DNA from: Bradyrhizobium archetypum
GTDB taxonomy: Bacteria > Pseudomonadota > Alphaproteobacteria > Rhizobiales > Xanthobacteraceae
Length of the DNA stretch: 64,000 nt
NCBI RefSeq assembly: GCF_013114835.1
Contig: NZ_JAAVLW010000003.1
Location: 496,001-560,000, forward strand
Direction of reading: 5' to 3'
Under the pieces are notes generated by a model that saw nothing but the letters and a program-made list of their open reading frames with translations, ran no database searches and was not told where the DNA came from. The position numbers and the translations under genes are program-made. This document shows, in pieces, positions 37,866-47,130 of the stretch (position 1 is the first letter of the stretch; every line of letters starts with the position of its first letter).

Positions 37866-39581
37866 ATGTCCGTGAAAATCAAACGTTCGGTCTATGCCGA
37901 CATGTTCGGCCCGACCACCGGCGACAAGGTGCGGCTGGCCGACACCGATCTCATCATCGAGGTGGAAAAGGATTTCACCGTCTATGGCGAGGAGGTGAAG
38001 TTCGGTGGCGGCAAGGTGATCCGCGACGGCATGGGGCAGTCGCAGGCGACCAACCGACAAGGCGCGGCCGATACCGTCATCACCAACGCGCTGATCGTCG
38101 ATCACTGGGGCATCGTCAAGGCCGACGTCGCGATCAAGGAAGGTATGATCGCCGCGATCGGCAAGGCCGGCAATCCCGATATCCAGCCCGGCGTCACCAT
38201 CGTGATCGGCCCCGGCACCGACGTGATCGCGGGCGAGGGCAAAATCCTCACCGCCGGCGGATTCGACAGCCACATCCATTTCATCTGCCCGCAGCAGATC
38301 GAGCACGCGCTGATGTCCGGCGTCACCTCGATGTTAGGGGGCGGCACCGGGCCGTCGCACGGCACCTTTGCCACCACCTGCACGCCAGGCCCGTGGCACA
38401 TGGGCCGGATGATCCAGTCGTTCGACGCCTTTCCGGTCAATCTCGGCATTTCAGGCAAGGGCAACGCCGCGCGGCCAGCTGCGCTGGTCGAGATGATCAA
38501 GGCTGGCGCCTGTGCACTGAAGCTGCACGAGGACTGGGGCACCACGCCCGCCGCGATCGACAACTGCCTTGCGGTGGCCGACGATTACGACATCCAGGTG
38601 ATGCTGCATTCCGACACGCTGAATGAATCCGGCTTCGTCGAGGACACGGTAAAGGCCTTCAAGGGTCGCACCATCCATGCCTTCCACACCGAGGGCGCCG
38701 GCGGTGGCCATGCGCCCGACATCATCAAGATTGCGGGCCTGAAGAACGTGCTGCCGTCCTCGACCAACCCGACGCGCCCGTTCACGCGCAATACCATCGA
38801 CGAGCATCTCGACATGCTGATGGTGTGCCACCATCTCGACCCCTCGATCGCGGAGGATCTGGCGTTCGCCGAGAGTCGCATCCGCAAAGAAACCATCGCG
38901 GCGGAAGACATTCTGCACGATCTCGGCGCGCTCTCGATGATGTCGTCGGATTCGCAGGCGATGGGCCGGTTAGGCGAAGTCATCATCCGCACCTGGCAGA
39001 CCGCCGACAAGATGAAGAAGCAACGTGGCGCACTGCCCGAGGACAAGGGCAGCGACAACGACAATTTCCGCGTCAAGCGCTACATCGCCAAATACACCAT
39101 CAACCCCGCGATCGCGCATGGCGTGTCGAAGCTGATTGGATCAATCGAGAAAGGCAAGCTCGCCGACCTCGTGCTGTGGTCGCCGGTGTTCTTCGGCGTC
39201 AAGCCGGACTGCATCATCAAGGGCGGCTCGATCGTGGCGGCGCCGATGGGCGATCCCAACGCCTCGATCCCGACGCCGCAGCCGGTGCATTACCAGCCGA
39301 TGTTCGCCGCCTTCGGCAGGTCGCTGACCGCCTCCTCGGTGGTGTTCACGTCAAAGGCCGCGATTACCGGCGGCCTGGCGCGCAAGCTCGGCATCAGCAA
39401 GCAGCTCTACCCGGTGAAAAACACCCGCGGCGGCATTTCCAAGAAGAGCATGATCCATAACGGCGCCACTCCGAAAATCGAGGTCGATGCCGAGACCTAT
39501 GAGGTGCGCGCAGACGGCGAGCTTCTGACATGCGCGCCGGCCGAGGTCCTGCCCATGGCGCAGCGGTATTTCATGTTCTAA
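37866..39581 (+). CDS. ureC: Urease alpha subunit (catalytic)
   Basis: This 571-residue catalytic subunit has all key residues: nickel ligands His136 and His138 in [11 protein letters not shown], the carbamylated Lys219 in LKLHEDWG, His248 in VMLHSDT, His274 in [12 protein letters not shown], the mobile flap Cys321-His322 in MVCHHLDPS, and Asp362 in [13 protein letters not shown] lies 6 bp before the ATG at 37866. Length and motifs indicate an active bacterial urease. Confidence 0.97.
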   Translation: MSVKIKRSVYADMFGPTTGDKVRLADTDLIIEVEKDFTVYGEEVKFGGGKVIRDGMGQSQATNRQGAADTVITNALIVDHWGIVKADVAIKEGMIAAIGKAGNPDIQPGVTIVIGPGTDVIAGEGKILTAGGFDSHIHFICPQQIEHALMSGVTSMLGGGTGPSHGTFATTCTPGPWHMGRMIQSFDAFPVNLGISGKGNAARPAALVEMIKAGACALKLHEDWGTTPAAIDNCLAVADDYDIQVMLHSDTLNESGFVEDTVKAFKGRTIHAFHTEGAGGGHAPDIIKIAGLKNVLPSSTNPTRPFTRNTIDEHLDMLMVCHHLDPSIAEDLAFAESRIRKETIAAEDILHDLGALSMMSSDSQAMGRLGEVIIRTWQTADKMKKQRGALPEDKGSDNDNFRVKRYIAKYTINPAIAHGVSKLIGSIEKGKLADLVLWSPVFFGVKPDCIIKGGSIVAAPMGDPNASIPTPQPVHYQPMFAAFGRSLTASSVVFTSKAAITGGLARKLGISKQLYPVKNTRGGISKKSMIHNGATPKIEVDAETYEVRADGELLTCAPAEVLPMAQRYFMF

Positions 39582-39628
39582 AGCGCGATCAGCAAAAGTG
39601 GATTCCGGTTTTGCGTCCGATCGCGCTT
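39581..39628. repeat. Palindromic repeat after ureC, family F
   Basis: AAGCGCGATC (39581-39590) pairs with GATCGCGCTT (39619-39628) around AGCAAAAGTGGATTCCGGTTTT-type sequence. The first base is the last base of the ureC stop. It could stabilise the ureC 3' end or partly terminate. I recall it as a common interspersed unit in this bacterial group. Confidence 0.7.
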
Positions 39629-39683
39629 CTGAGCTAAGGTCGATCCCGGAACTTTGGCCAGAACAAGACTCCGGGAGGATCTA

Positions 39684-39983
39684 GTGATTTACGTCGTTGC
39701 CACGCTGACCGTGAAGCCCGAAACGCGCGCCGAATTCATCGCGGCCGCCACCGCCTGCATCAAGGAAACCCGCAAAGAGCCGGGCAACATCGCCTATGAC
39801 CTGCACGAAAGCGTCACCGATCCGTCCAAGATGGTGTTCGTCGAGCAGTGGGAAAACATGGAAGCGCTGGGGCCGCACCGGACTGCCGAGCACATGAAGG
39901 CCTTCGGCCGTGTCGCCGTCAAATGCATGACGGCGCCGCCGAAGATCGAATACATCACGCCTGCGAAGGTCGAAACCCGCTAA
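39684..39983 (+). CDS. ABM-domain (putative quinol/antibiotic biosynthesis monooxygenase) protein
   Basis: This 99-residue small alpha/beta ferredoxin-like protein is of the ABM/YgiN family ([44 protein letters not shown]). I chose the GTG at 39684 because GGGAGG lies 5-6 bp upstream. Members act as cofactor-independent monooxygenases or unknown dimeric enzymes. It sits between ureC and ureE, an unusual insertion with no evident link to nickel maturation. It may be a passenger gene in the operon. Confidence 0.85.
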   Translation: MIYVVATLTVKPETRAEFIAAATACIKETRKEPGNIAYDLHESVTDPSKMVFVEQWENMEALGPHRTAEHMKAFGRVAVKCMTAPPKIEYITPAKVETR

Positions 39984-40000
39984 CGACAAGTTATGAACTC

Positions 40001-40561
40001 ATGATCCGCGCGACCAAAGTCCTCGGTCAGCATCGCTGGATGCAATCCGCCGCCGATACCGTCGTGCTCGATTTCGACGACCGGCACCGGCGGCGAATGG
40101 CGATGACGGGGACGCGCGGGCTCGAATTCCTGCTCGATCTGGAAAACGCCGTTGCGCTGCGCGGCGGTGACGCGCTGGTGCTGGAGGACGGCCGGCTGAT
40201 CGAGGTGGTCGCGGCCGCCGAGTCCCTGATCGAGATCCGCGGCGCCGATCCGCTGCATCTGGTTCGCATCGCCTGGCATCTCGGCAACCGTCACCTGCCG
40301 ACCCAGATCATGCCGAAGGGCCTGCGCATCCGCCGCGACCACGTCATCGAGGCGATGGTGAAGGGGCTCGGCGCGCGCATCCTCGAGATCGAGGCGCCGT
40401 TCGATCCCGAGGGCGGGGCGTATGCGCAGGCTTCGCATGACCATGCCGCGCACGAACACGGGCATCATCACTATCACGGCGATGACCACCATCATCACGA
40501 CGAGCATTGCGACCACGATCACCATCACCACGATCATTCCCATGCTCATGACCACAAGTGA
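40001..40561 (+). CDS. ureE: Urease accessory nickel chaperone UreE
   Basis: This 186-residue metallochaperone has the N-terminal peptide-binding domain ([13 protein letters not shown]), a metal-binding domain with [14 protein letters not shown] and an exceptionally His-rich tail. In residues about 147-186 more than half the positions are His, with Asp and one Cys mixed in ([20 protein letters not shown]). The tail probably binds many nickel ions as a store. Its last 14 bases overlap ureF. Confidence 0.94.
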   Translation: MIRATKVLGQHRWMQSAADTVVLDFDDRHRRRMAMTGTRGLEFLLDLENAVALRGGDALVLEDGRLIEVVAAAESLIEIRGADPLHLVRIAWHLGNRHLPTQIMPKGLRIRRDHVIEAMVKGLGARILEIEAPFDPEGGAYAQASHDHAAHEHGHHHYHGDDHHHHDEHCDHDHHHHDHSHAHDHK

Positions 40562-41279
40562 GCCGGTTGCAGACGACGCGCATGGCGGGATGACCGCGCA
40601 GGAATCCGCTGCGCTCTACCGGCTGATGACCTGGCTGTCGCCGTCCTTTCCGGTCGGCGCATTTTCCTATTCCAGCGGCATCGAATGGGCGGTGGAGGCG
40701 GGCGATATCACGGACGCCGCGTCGCTGCGCGACTGGCTCGCCGCGATGCTCGGCGACGGCTCAGGCTTCTGCGATGCCGTGTTCCTGGCGCAGGCGCACC
40801 GCGCCGCATCCGCGCAGGACACCATCGTCCTGCGCGAGATTGCCGAACTCGCGGCCGCCTTCGTGGCTTCGCGCGAGCGTCAGCTCGAGACCGCGATGCA
40901 GGGCCGCGCTTTCATCGAGATCGCACGCGCGGCCTGGGGCTGCGACGGGCTCGACAACCTGGTGACCGCCTGCGGCGGCGATACGGTCTATCCGGTCGCG
41001 GTCGGCGTCGTAAGCGCCGCCCACGCCGTGCCGCTGGCGCCGGCGCTGCATGCCTTCCTGCACGCCGTCGTGTCGAACTGGATTTCCGCTGGCGCCCGCC
41101 TCGTGCCGCTCGGACAGACCGACAGCCAGCGCATTCTTGCTGGCCTGGAGGCCGACGTCGCCGCTACCGCGGCGCGCGCGCGCGCATCGTCCCTCGACGA
41201 TCTCGGCAGCGCCACATTCCGCGCTGATCTCGCCGGCCTCCGCCACGAGACGCAATACACGCGGCTGTTCAGGTCATGA
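40548..41279 (+). CDS. ureF: Urease accessory protein UreF
   Basis: This 243-residue all-helical protein bridges UreD and UreG in the urease activation complex. Motifs are [32 protein letters not shown] and, near the end, [20 protein letters not shown]. The ATG at 40548 gives the usual UreF length; the region upstream in this frame is the His-tail of ureE read out of frame. A later ATG at 40590 is possible. Confidence 0.93.
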   Translation: MTTSEPVADDAHGGMTAQESAALYRLMTWLSPSFPVGAFSYSSGIEWAVEAGDITDAASLRDWLAAMLGDGSGFCDAVFLAQAHRAASAQDTIVLREIAELAAAFVASRERQLETAMQGRAFIEIARAAWGCDGLDNLVTACGGDTVYPVAVGVVSAAHAVPLAPALHAFLHAVVSNWISAGARLVPLGQTDSQRILAGLEADVAATAARARASSLDDLGSATFRADLAGLRHETQYTRLFRS

Positions 41280-41294
41280 TGCGGCACACTCTCC

Positions 41295-41411
41295 CGTCAT
41301 CCCTGCGAACGCAGGGACCCATAACCACAAATGTTCGTGGTTATGCCGGGCTGGAGATTGCTACAACAATTGAATTCGGTGGTTATCGATCCCTCAGGTC
41401 GCAGGGACGAC
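41295..41411. repeat. Intergenic palindromic repeat, family D, copy 1
   Basis: Between ureF and ureG lies CGTCATCCCTGCGAACGCAGGG followed by ACCCATAACCAC and, at the far end, GGTGGTTATCGATCCCT...CGCAGGGACGAC. This is an imperfect palindrome related to the perfect copy at 49002-49112. Confidence 0.8.
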
Positions 41412-41432
41412 AGAACGGAAAGAGTGCGTAAC

Positions 41433-42065
41433 ATGGCAACCTCTCACGGCCCTCTCCGCATCGGCGTCGGCGGCCCCGTCGGCTCCGGCAAGACCGCGCT
41501 GATGGACCTGCTCTGCAAGTCGATGCGCGAGCGCTACGACATCGCCGCGATCACCAACGACATCTATACCAAGTGGGATGCAGAGTTTCTGGTGCGCTCG
41601 GGCTCACTGACGCCGGATCGCATCGCCGGCGTCGAGACCGGCGGCTGTCCGCACACCGCGATCCGCGAGGACGCTTCGATGAACCTGGCGGCGGTCGCCG
41701 ACATGCGCGCGAAGTTTCCCGATCTCGATCTGGTGCTGATCGAGTCCGGCGGCGACAATCTCGCCGCGACGTTTTCGCCCGAACTCGCCGATCTCACGAT
41801 CTACGTGATCGACGTCGCCGCCGGCGACAAGATCCCCTCCAAGGGCGGGCCGGGAATCACCCGCTCGGACCTGCTCGTGATCAACAAGATCGACCTCGCG
41901 CCTTACGTCGGCGCGTCCCTGGAGAAGATGGAAACCGACGCGAAAAGGATGCGCGGCGAGCGGCCGTTCGTGATGACCAATTTGAAGAAGAGCGAGGGGC
42001 TCGACCGCATCATCGGCTTCATCGAGACTAAGGGCGGCCTGCGTCCGGCGGCGAAGGCCCGGTAG
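41433..42065 (+). CDS. ureG: Urease accessory GTPase UreG
   Basis: This 210-residue SIMIBI-class GTPase couples GTP hydrolysis to nickel delivery into urease. The P-loop is GPVGSGKT at residues 14-21, the metal-binding Cys-Pro-His is in [12 protein letters not shown], and [16 protein letters not shown] and [10 protein letters not shown] complete the family pattern. I chose the ATG at 41433; the open frame upstream is repeat D sequence. It ends the urease cluster. Confidence 0.96.
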   Translation: MATSHGPLRIGVGGPVGSGKTALMDLLCKSMRERYDIAAITNDIYTKWDAEFLVRSGSLTPDRIAGVETGGCPHTAIREDASMNLAAVADMRAKFPDLDLVLIESGGDNLAATFSPELADLTIYVIDVAAGDKIPSKGGPGITRSDLLVINKIDLAPYVGASLEKMETDAKRMRGERPFVMTNLKKSEGLDRIIGFIETKGGLRPAAKAR

Positions 42066-42424
42066 GCTGAGGCTCCCTCGCCCCGTAAATGAGGAGGAGC
42101 GGAAGACCGCCAGCGCCGGGCAGCCGGAACGACCATGGGGCCGGTGAGCGGCGCGTTAACATTAATATCGGGCCCGCCGCGCGGGAACCAAATCGGCGCT
42201 CTCAGCTTATCATCTTCTGGCCCCGCCAACTCAGCGTTAGCGGCGGCCTGCGTTGTTGCCCGCTGCCAACCTCTCGGTTGCGTGCTGATGATCGCTCCGT
42301 CATATTCGCTGCGGTTGGCCGTCGCGTCATTGCCAATGTATCTCTGCCAACGTGTCTTTGCTCCGGCAGGCCGAAAAGATGCTTCCAATACGTCTTCGCC
42401 AACACGTCATTTCTGAGTAAGCGA
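42066..42424. other. Intergenic stretch between ureG and the sensor kinase
   Basis: These 359 bp contain no convincing gene. The kinase frame is open through most of it but reads as Arg/Pro/Cys-rich sequence unlike a protein N-terminus. I see no clear promoter consensus or terminator. Confidence 0.4.
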
Positions 42425-44080
42425 GTGGTTCGGCTGGGCTTCATTATCGGCTTTATCGCGCTGATCGGAGTTCTGCTCTCCGGTCTTGCGGCCTATCGCG
42501 TCCACGACCAGGAACTGGCGCTTGACGGTATCGCGCTCGCCCGCGCCATCGATGTTCACGCGAGCCTCGTGCAGGATCGGTTGACTGAGCGCGAATTGCT
42601 CGCACGCGTTGCATCCGGCTTGTTTCGGGCACCCTCGGTGGTGAAGGCCAATATGCTGCAGCCGCTGCGCTCGGCGATCTACGCGTTCAAGACCGATTTC
42701 GTGGTCGCATCCTGGATCGCGCGGCTCAAGCCGGGCGATCTGGCCGCAGCGCAGGCGGAGCTGAAGAGCGCCGGCTTCACCAATCCGACCATTCGCGACT
42801 TCAACGACAAGCCGCTCGACATCAAGACGATCGACAAGCCGCTCGACGTTCTGATGGATCTCGAACCGCGCACTGCCGATACGCTGGGTTTTCCGGGCCG
42901 CGCCTATGACCGTCATTCGGTGATCGGGCCGATGCTGGCGCAGGCGGTGGCCGGCAAGCCGGTGGCGTCGGACCCGATTCCGCTTCTGCAGTTGAACGGG
43001 CCTATCGGCATCGTGCTGGCGTCCGCCATTTTGAAGGAGGGCAGCGCGGAGCCGGTCGGCTTTGTCACCTTTTCCTACGAGCTGGCGCCCTTGATGCTGA
43101 CCAATGACGACCGCTCGCTGTTTTCGGTGGTGCTAAAGGACCCCGATGACGCCAGCGACGAATACGTCGCCAACGAGCAGGGTGTCGTCACCTTGCGGGA
43201 GGTGAAGCAAGGCGATCCGTTGCCGTCGGTAGTGCGCACGGTGACGTTCGGCGGCCGCGACTGGTCGCTGGGCTACTATGCCAAGAACAACGCCGCCCAG
43301 CGCGCGCAGCAGACGGCAATCGTGGTCGCGGCCATCGGGCTCGCGCTCACCGGCATCATTTGCGGCCTGTTTGGCTATGTCGCCTACAACAATCTGCGGC
43401 TCAGCCGCGAGATTCAGGTCCGCATCGGGTTCGAGCGGCGGCTGACCGCCGTCATCGACGAGCTCAACCACCGGGTCAAGAACATTCTCGCCGTGATCCA
43501 GTCGATCGTCACGCGCACACTGCGCCACGGCTCCGACATGGATGTGTCGCGCGATCTCCTGATCGGCCGAATCCATGCGATGTCGAACGTGGTGACGCTG
43601 CTCAGCGAAAGCCAGTGGCAGGGCGTCAAGCTAAGGGGCCTGTTCGAATCGCGCGCGATCCCGCATGCCGACCGCATCGTGGTGAACGGCCCGGATATCG
43701 CGGTAAGCGCGCGCGCCGCGCAATCGCTGTCGCTGTTGTTCTTCGAGCTGGCCTCGCATTCCGACGAGGGCCTGTCGCTGGTCGGCAAGCATCCGCACAT
43801 CGTTGCGAACTGGGAAGTCACTGGCGAGGAGCCGGACACAATCTTTCATTTCCGCTGGGAGGAGTTCAACACCAGTTCTGCGACGCGGCGGGAGGACAGT
43901 GATTTCGGCCTCATCCTGCTCGACCGCGTCGCGCCGGAAGCGCTCGGTGGCACTGCGAAGCGCTACTTCACCGACGTCAGCTACGTCTACGAGCTCACCG
44001 CGCCGATGGCCACCGTCGTCGACATGACCGAGCGCGATCGCACCGGCGAGATTTCCGCGCCGGTGCGACCGGTGCGGTGA
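42425..44080 (+). CDS. HWE-type sensor histidine kinase with CHASE-like sensor and abnormal N-box
   Basis: This is a 551-residue membrane protein. A first helix (LGFIIGFIALIGVLLSGLAA), a periplasmic CHASE-like sensor of about 270 residues, a second helix (TAIVVAAIGLALTGIICGLF) and an HWE/HisKA_2 phosphoacceptor region with His in ELNHRVKNILAVIQSIV are visible. The following ATPase region keeps FRWEE and DFGLILLDRVAPEALGG, but the N-box reads FELASHSDEGLSL where the family has HELATNAxKYGAL, so the metal-binding Asn is missing. It may be a pseudokinase or phosphotransfer protein. It lies next to ecfG-nepR-phyR, as kinases feeding PhyR often do. The GTG start is uncertain. Confidence 0.75.
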   Translation: MVRLGFIIGFIALIGVLLSGLAAYRVHDQELALDGIALARAIDVHASLVQDRLTERELLARVASGLFRAPSVVKANMLQPLRSAIYAFKTDFVVASWIARLKPGDLAAAQAELKSAGFTNPTIRDFNDKPLDIKTIDKPLDVLMDLEPRTADTLGFPGRAYDRHSVIGPMLAQAVAGKPVASDPIPLLQLNGPIGIVLASAILKEGSAEPVGFVTFSYELAPLMLTNDDRSLFSVVLKDPDDASDEYVANEQGVVTLREVKQGDPLPSVVRTVTFGGRDWSLGYYAKNNAAQRAQQTAIVVAAIGLALTGIICGLFGYVAYNNLRLSREIQVRIGFERRLTAVIDELNHRVKNILAVIQSIVTRTLRHGSDMDVSRDLLIGRIHAMSNVVTLLSESQWQGVKLRGLFESRAIPHADRIVVNGPDIAVSARAAQSLSLLFFELASHSDEGLSLVGKHPHIVANWEVTGEEPDTIFHFRWEEFNTSSATRREDSDFGLILLDRVAPEALGGTAKRYFTDVSYVYELTAPMATVVDMTERDRTGEISAPVRPVR

Positions 44081-44092
44081 CGCTTCTTCAAG

Positions 44093-44130
44093 CTCTCCCG
44101 CTTGCGGGTAATGGACGGGGAGAGGGAGAG
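44093..44130. repeat. Short relative of repeat family B
   Basis: CTCTCCCGCTTGCGGG (44093-44108) matches the left arm of family B exactly. The right arm survives only as GGGGAGAGGGAGAGG. It lies directly after the kinase stop codon. Confidence 0.6.
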
Positions 44131-44200
44131 GACATGCCGGAACGCCGCCACCTCGCCAGCATTTAATCTCCATCAAGCCCGCTACGAACAACCAAAACAA

Positions 44201-44225
44201 AAAGGCGGCCGCTGTGGCCGCCTTT
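44201..44225. terminator. Bidirectional Rho-independent terminator
   Basis: AAAGGCGGCC and GGCCGCCTTT form a perfect 10-bp stem with loop GCTGT, followed by T's on the plus strand and with A's upstream. It serves the convergent kinase and ecfG genes. Confidence 0.88.
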
Positions 44226-44249
44226 TCCGTATCACGTCGATCGCCGCAT

Positions 44250-44798
44250 TCACCCGCCATTGCCGCCGATCACGGCGCGCACGGTCTCGTCTGGTCCGAA
44301 ATCCTCGGCGCCTTCGACATAGAGCAGCGCGGAGAGTTTCGAGCGCGCGCGGTTGACGCGGCTCTTGATGGTGCCGACCGCGCAGCCGCAGATGGCGGCG
44401 GCGTCCTCATAGGAGAAGCCGGAGGCGCCGACCAGGATCAACGCTTCGCGCTGGTCCTGCGGCAGCTTGTCGAGCGCTGCGCGAAATTCCTCGAATTCCA
44501 GATGCGCGCCCTGCGCCGGCTGGGTCTTCAGGGTTTTCGCATAATTGCCCTCGGCATCCTCCACCTCGCGCCGCCGCTTCCGGTAGTCCGAGCGAAACAG
44601 GTTGCGCAGAATCGTGAACAACCAGGCCGGCAGGTTCGAGCCGGGCTGGAACGAGTCGATGTTGGCTATGGCGCGCAGCAACGTTTCCTGGACCAGGTCG
44701 TCCGCACGATCACCATTGCCGGAGAGCGAAATCGCGAACGCGCGCAGGCTAGGTACCGACGCCAAAATGTCGTCGCGAAGAGAGTCTGTGAGAGGCAT
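44250..44798 (-). CDS. ecfG: ECF sigma factor EcfG, general stress response
   Basis: This 182-residue ECF15-type sigma factor directs RNA polymerase to GGAAC-type promoters during general stress. Region 2 (residues about 15-75) contains GDRADDLVQETLLRAIAN and WLFTILRNLFRSDYRKRR. Region 4 (about 105-160) contains LPQDQREALILVGASGFSYE and AAAICGCAVGTIKSRVNRAR. It is coupled to nepR by a TAATG overlap. In unstressed cells NepR should hold it inactive; phosphorylated PhyR releases it. Confidence 0.94.
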   Translation of the reverse strand: MPLTDSLRDDILASVPSLRAFAISLSGNGDRADDLVQETLLRAIANIDSFQPGSNLPAWLFTILRNLFRSDYRKRRREVEDAEGNYAKTLKTQPAQGAHLEFEEFRAALDKLPQDQREALILVGASGFSYEDAAAICGCAVGTIKSRVNRARSKLSALLYVEGAEDFGPDETVRAVIGGNGG

Positions 44799-44986
44799 TA
44801 GTCCCTCCCGTCTTTGTCGTCGATTTGGGCCGCCGCCGCCTCCGGCCCGTCGAGCTTTCGGATCAACTCCGCAAAGCGGTCCGGCACGCCCTGTCGGACC
44901 ACGTCATCGTACATGGCACGGAGCTGGTGGCCGATTCTGGATTGAATCTCGGCGTTGAGCCCGCCCTGCTTTTTTACTTCCTTCAT
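44798..44986 (-). CDS. nepR: Anti-sigma factor NepR
   Basis: This 62-residue anti-sigma factor binds EcfG. The core LNAEIQSRIGHQLRAMYDD, then VVRQGVPDRFAELIRKLD, is the NepR signature of two helices that bind the sigma factor or the PhyR sigma-like domain. I use the ATG at 44986 (family-like length). A TTG at 45031 preceded by GAGG could give a 77-residue form. It is divergent from phyR, with about 300 bp between the starts. Confidence 0.9.
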   Translation of the reverse strand: MKEVKKQGGLNAEIQSRIGHQLRAMYDDVVRQGVPDRFAELIRKLDGPEAAAAQIDDKDGRD

Positions 44987-45082
44987 GGTCTGATCCACGC
45001 TTCCCCGAGAGTTAATTCTCTGTGTTTTCAAGAGGTTACCTCGAAATTGGGCATTGGCCGCCGGTTTTATTGGTCAAAGGCT

Positions 45083-45107
45083 AATGCGAATATGTGCGGA
45101 AGGTTCC
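45083..45107 (-). promoter_or_regulatory. Candidate EcfG-type promoter for nepR-ecfG
   Basis: On the minus strand GGAAC (45107-45103) is followed after 16 bases by CATT (45086-45083), close to the EcfG consensus GGAAC-N16-CGTT with one mismatch. It lies about 95-120 bp upstream of nepR. Autoregulation of this operon is usual. Two further GGAAC motifs on the plus strand (45116-45120 and 45128-45132) point toward phyR but lack a matching -10. Confidence 0.55.
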
Positions 45108-45287
45108 GAATTCTGGGAACTTTTTCAGGAACTTTTTTGCCCCCCGGGAGTAGTCGAGGGCACAGGGGAACCGGGGTCCCCCCGCCGACCTAAAATTGGC
45201 GCCCGACGCGGCGCTTCTGGTTACGCCCGCCCGGCTGAGACCCTACGTATGGCCAAGAATACGGCCCAAGATAAGGATGGTATGGGG

Positions 45288-46094
45288 ATGTCCCGATCAC
45301 AGCTCGTTGCTGAACATCTGCCGCTGTTGCGGCGCTATGCCCGTGCGCTGACCGGAAACCAGGCCTCGGGCGATGCCTATGTCGCCGCCATGCTGGAGGC
45401 GCTGCTCCAAGATGCCTCGCTGCTGGATGAGCGCTACGGCCCGCGCGCCGGGCTGTTCAAGCTGTTCACCCAGATATGGAATTCGGTCTCGCTCAACGAC
45501 AATCCCGACATCGCGACGCTGGCGCTGCCGCCGGAGCGCCGGCTGTCGAACATCACGCCGCTGCCGCGACAGGCGTTCCTGCTGCTGTCGCTCGAAGGCT
45601 TCTCTGAAGAGGAGGTAGCGTTCATTCTCAATACCGATATCGCCGAGACCCGGCAGTTGACGGATGCCGCCGGCCGCGAGATGGCGGCGGAAATCGCCAC
45701 CGACGTGCTGATCATCGAGGACGAGACCTTCATTGCGATGGACCTTGAGAGCCTTGTGAAGAACCTCGGCCATAACGTGATCGGCGTCGCGCGCACCCAT
45801 GCCGATGCGGTGGCGTTGGCGAAAAACAAGAAGCCCGGCCTGATCCTCGCCGACATCCAGCTCGCCGACGGCTCGTCGGGCCTGGATGCGGTCAACGAAT
45901 TGCTGCGCGTGTTCGAGGTGCCCGTGGTGTTCATCACCGCTTACCCAGAACGCTTCCTGACCGGCGAGCGCCCGGAGCCCGCGTTCCTGATCTCCAAGCC
46001 GTTCCAGCCCGCGATGGTTTCGGCGGTGGCGAGCCAGGCGCTGTTCTTCCAGCGCAACTCGCGCAACCGCGCGCCGCGGGCCGCCACGGGCTGA
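45288..46094 (+). CDS. phyR: Response regulator / anti-anti-sigma factor PhyR
   Basis: This 268-residue protein joins an N-terminal EcfG-like domain (residues about 1-130: LPLLRRYARALTGNQASGDA, LPLPRQAFLLLSLEGFSEEE-type sequence) to a receiver domain (about 138-255). The receiver has acidic residues in IIEDETF, phosphoacceptor Asp in ILADIQL, Thr in FITAYPE and Lys in ISKPF. Phosphorylation exposes the sigma-like domain, which sequesters NepR. The ATG at 45288 has AAGGA 10 bp upstream; an ATG at 45282 is also possible. A terminator follows. Confidence 0.95.
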   Translation: MSRSQLVAEHLPLLRRYARALTGNQASGDAYVAAMLEALLQDASLLDERYGPRAGLFKLFTQIWNSVSLNDNPDIATLALPPERRLSNITPLPRQAFLLLSLEGFSEEEVAFILNTDIAETRQLTDAAGREMAAEIATDVLIIEDETFIAMDLESLVKNLGHNVIGVARTHADAVALAKNKKPGLILADIQLADGSSGLDAVNELLRVFEVPVVFITAYPERFLTGERPEPAFLISKPFQPAMVSAVASQALFFQRNSRNRAPRAATG

Positions 46095-46123
46095 TCAAGG
46101 TGGCGTAGCGTAGAGTTGAATGG

Positions 46124-46155
46124 TCCGGCGCGTCCCACGCCACGCGCCGGATTTT
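46124..46155 (+). terminator. Terminator after phyR
   Basis: TCCGGCGCGT pairs with ACGCGCCGGA around CCCACGCC, then TTTT. Nearly the same sequence (TCCGGCGCGTCCCAC...CGCGCCGGA) recurs at 47333-47368. Confidence 0.8.
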
Positions 46156-46357
46156 CGCGGCATCAAACCGCAAGCGAATCGATGGCGCGGGTTGGAAATG
46201 AAGCGAATTTTCTCGAATCGAGCGGATCTGGCGCGGCCGCGCAGAACCTGCTCATAAACCTTGGTATAGCCGCTCCATCCGTTTCGATGTGAGCCATTAA
46301 CCTCAGTACAATTGAGCGTGGCGCGGAGGGACCCTAAGGTCGGCGTGTCGAGGCAGG

Positions 46358-46507
46358 ATGCGCATTTATCGAATTGCTCGGCGCATCGTCATTCTCCTCC
46401 CGGTCGCCGGCGCCGCCTGCCTCGGCTCCTCGGTCAATGTCGGCACCGCACCCGCGCGGGCAAAGCCTGAGCGTATACTTCTCGTGACCTGCGTATCGTT
46501 TGAATAA
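46358..46507 (+). CDS. Small hypothetical exported protein or lipoprotein (49 aa)
   Basis: A 49-codon frame starts MRIYRIARRIVILLPVAGAA and continues CLGSSVNVG. The basic N-terminus, hydrophobic stretch and Cys resemble a lipoprotein signal. The frame ends 14 bp before the NYN-domain gene, and AGG motifs lie directly before the ATG. I do not recognise a family. Short length and lack of homologue knowledge keep confidence low. Confidence 0.35.
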   Translation: MRIYRIARRIVILLPVAGAACLGSSVNVGTAPARAKPERILLVTCVSFE

Positions 46508-46521
46508 GAGGTCAGTGTCTG

Positions 46522-47130
46522 ATGTCACCGCCTGCGAGAATTGCGCTCTTTATTGATGGCGCCAACCTGTACTCGACCGCCAGGGCGCTTGGTTTCGACG
46601 TCGACTACCGGCGTCTGCTCAAGGAATTCCAGGACCGCGGCGCGCTGCTGCGCGCTTTCTATTACACGACCATCATCGAGGATCAGGAATATACATCGAT
46701 CCGCCCACTGATCGATTGGCTCGACTATAACGGCTACACCGTCGTCACCAAGCTCACCAAGGAATTCATCGACTCCAGCGGGCGCCGCAAGGTGAAGGGC
46801 AGCATGAATATCGAGCTTGCTGTCAATGCGATGGAGCTCGCCGATCATATCGATGCCATGTTTCTCTTCTCGGGCGACGGGGATTTCCGCCCGCTCCTGG
46901 AAGCGGTGCAGCGCCGCGGCGTGCACGTCACCGTGGTCTCCACGCTGGTCAGCCAGCCGCCGATGGTGGCTGACGAACTGCGCCGGCAAGCCGACACCTT
47001 CCTCGATCTCGCCGATTTGAAATCAAAGCTCGGGCGCGATCCGTCCGAGCGGCCGCCGGCACGCGATGTCCGCCAGCAATCGCCGCAATTCTTGCGTGCC
47101 ACGGTCAATGGAAATGGCCTGGTGAAATGA
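46522..47130 (+). CDS. NYN domain protein (LabA/DUF88 family)
   Basis: This 202-residue protein has a PIN-like NYN nuclease fold. Acidic active-site residues are in FIDGANLYSTARALGFDVDY, in the middle segment GSMNIELAVNAMELADHID, and in LFSGDGDFRPLLEAVQRRG. The last roughly 45 residues are polar and probably disordered. Members are thought to cleave or process RNA; the target is unknown. GAGG lies about 10 bp before the ATG. Confidence 0.88.
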   Translation: MSPPARIALFIDGANLYSTARALGFDVDYRRLLKEFQDRGALLRAFYYTTIIEDQEYTSIRPLIDWLDYNGYTVVTKLTKEFIDSSGRRKVKGSMNIELAVNAMELADHIDAMFLFSGDGDFRPLLEAVQRRGVHVTVVSTLVSQPPMVADELRRQADTFLDLADLKSKLGRDPSERPPARDVRQQSPQFLRATVNGNGLVK

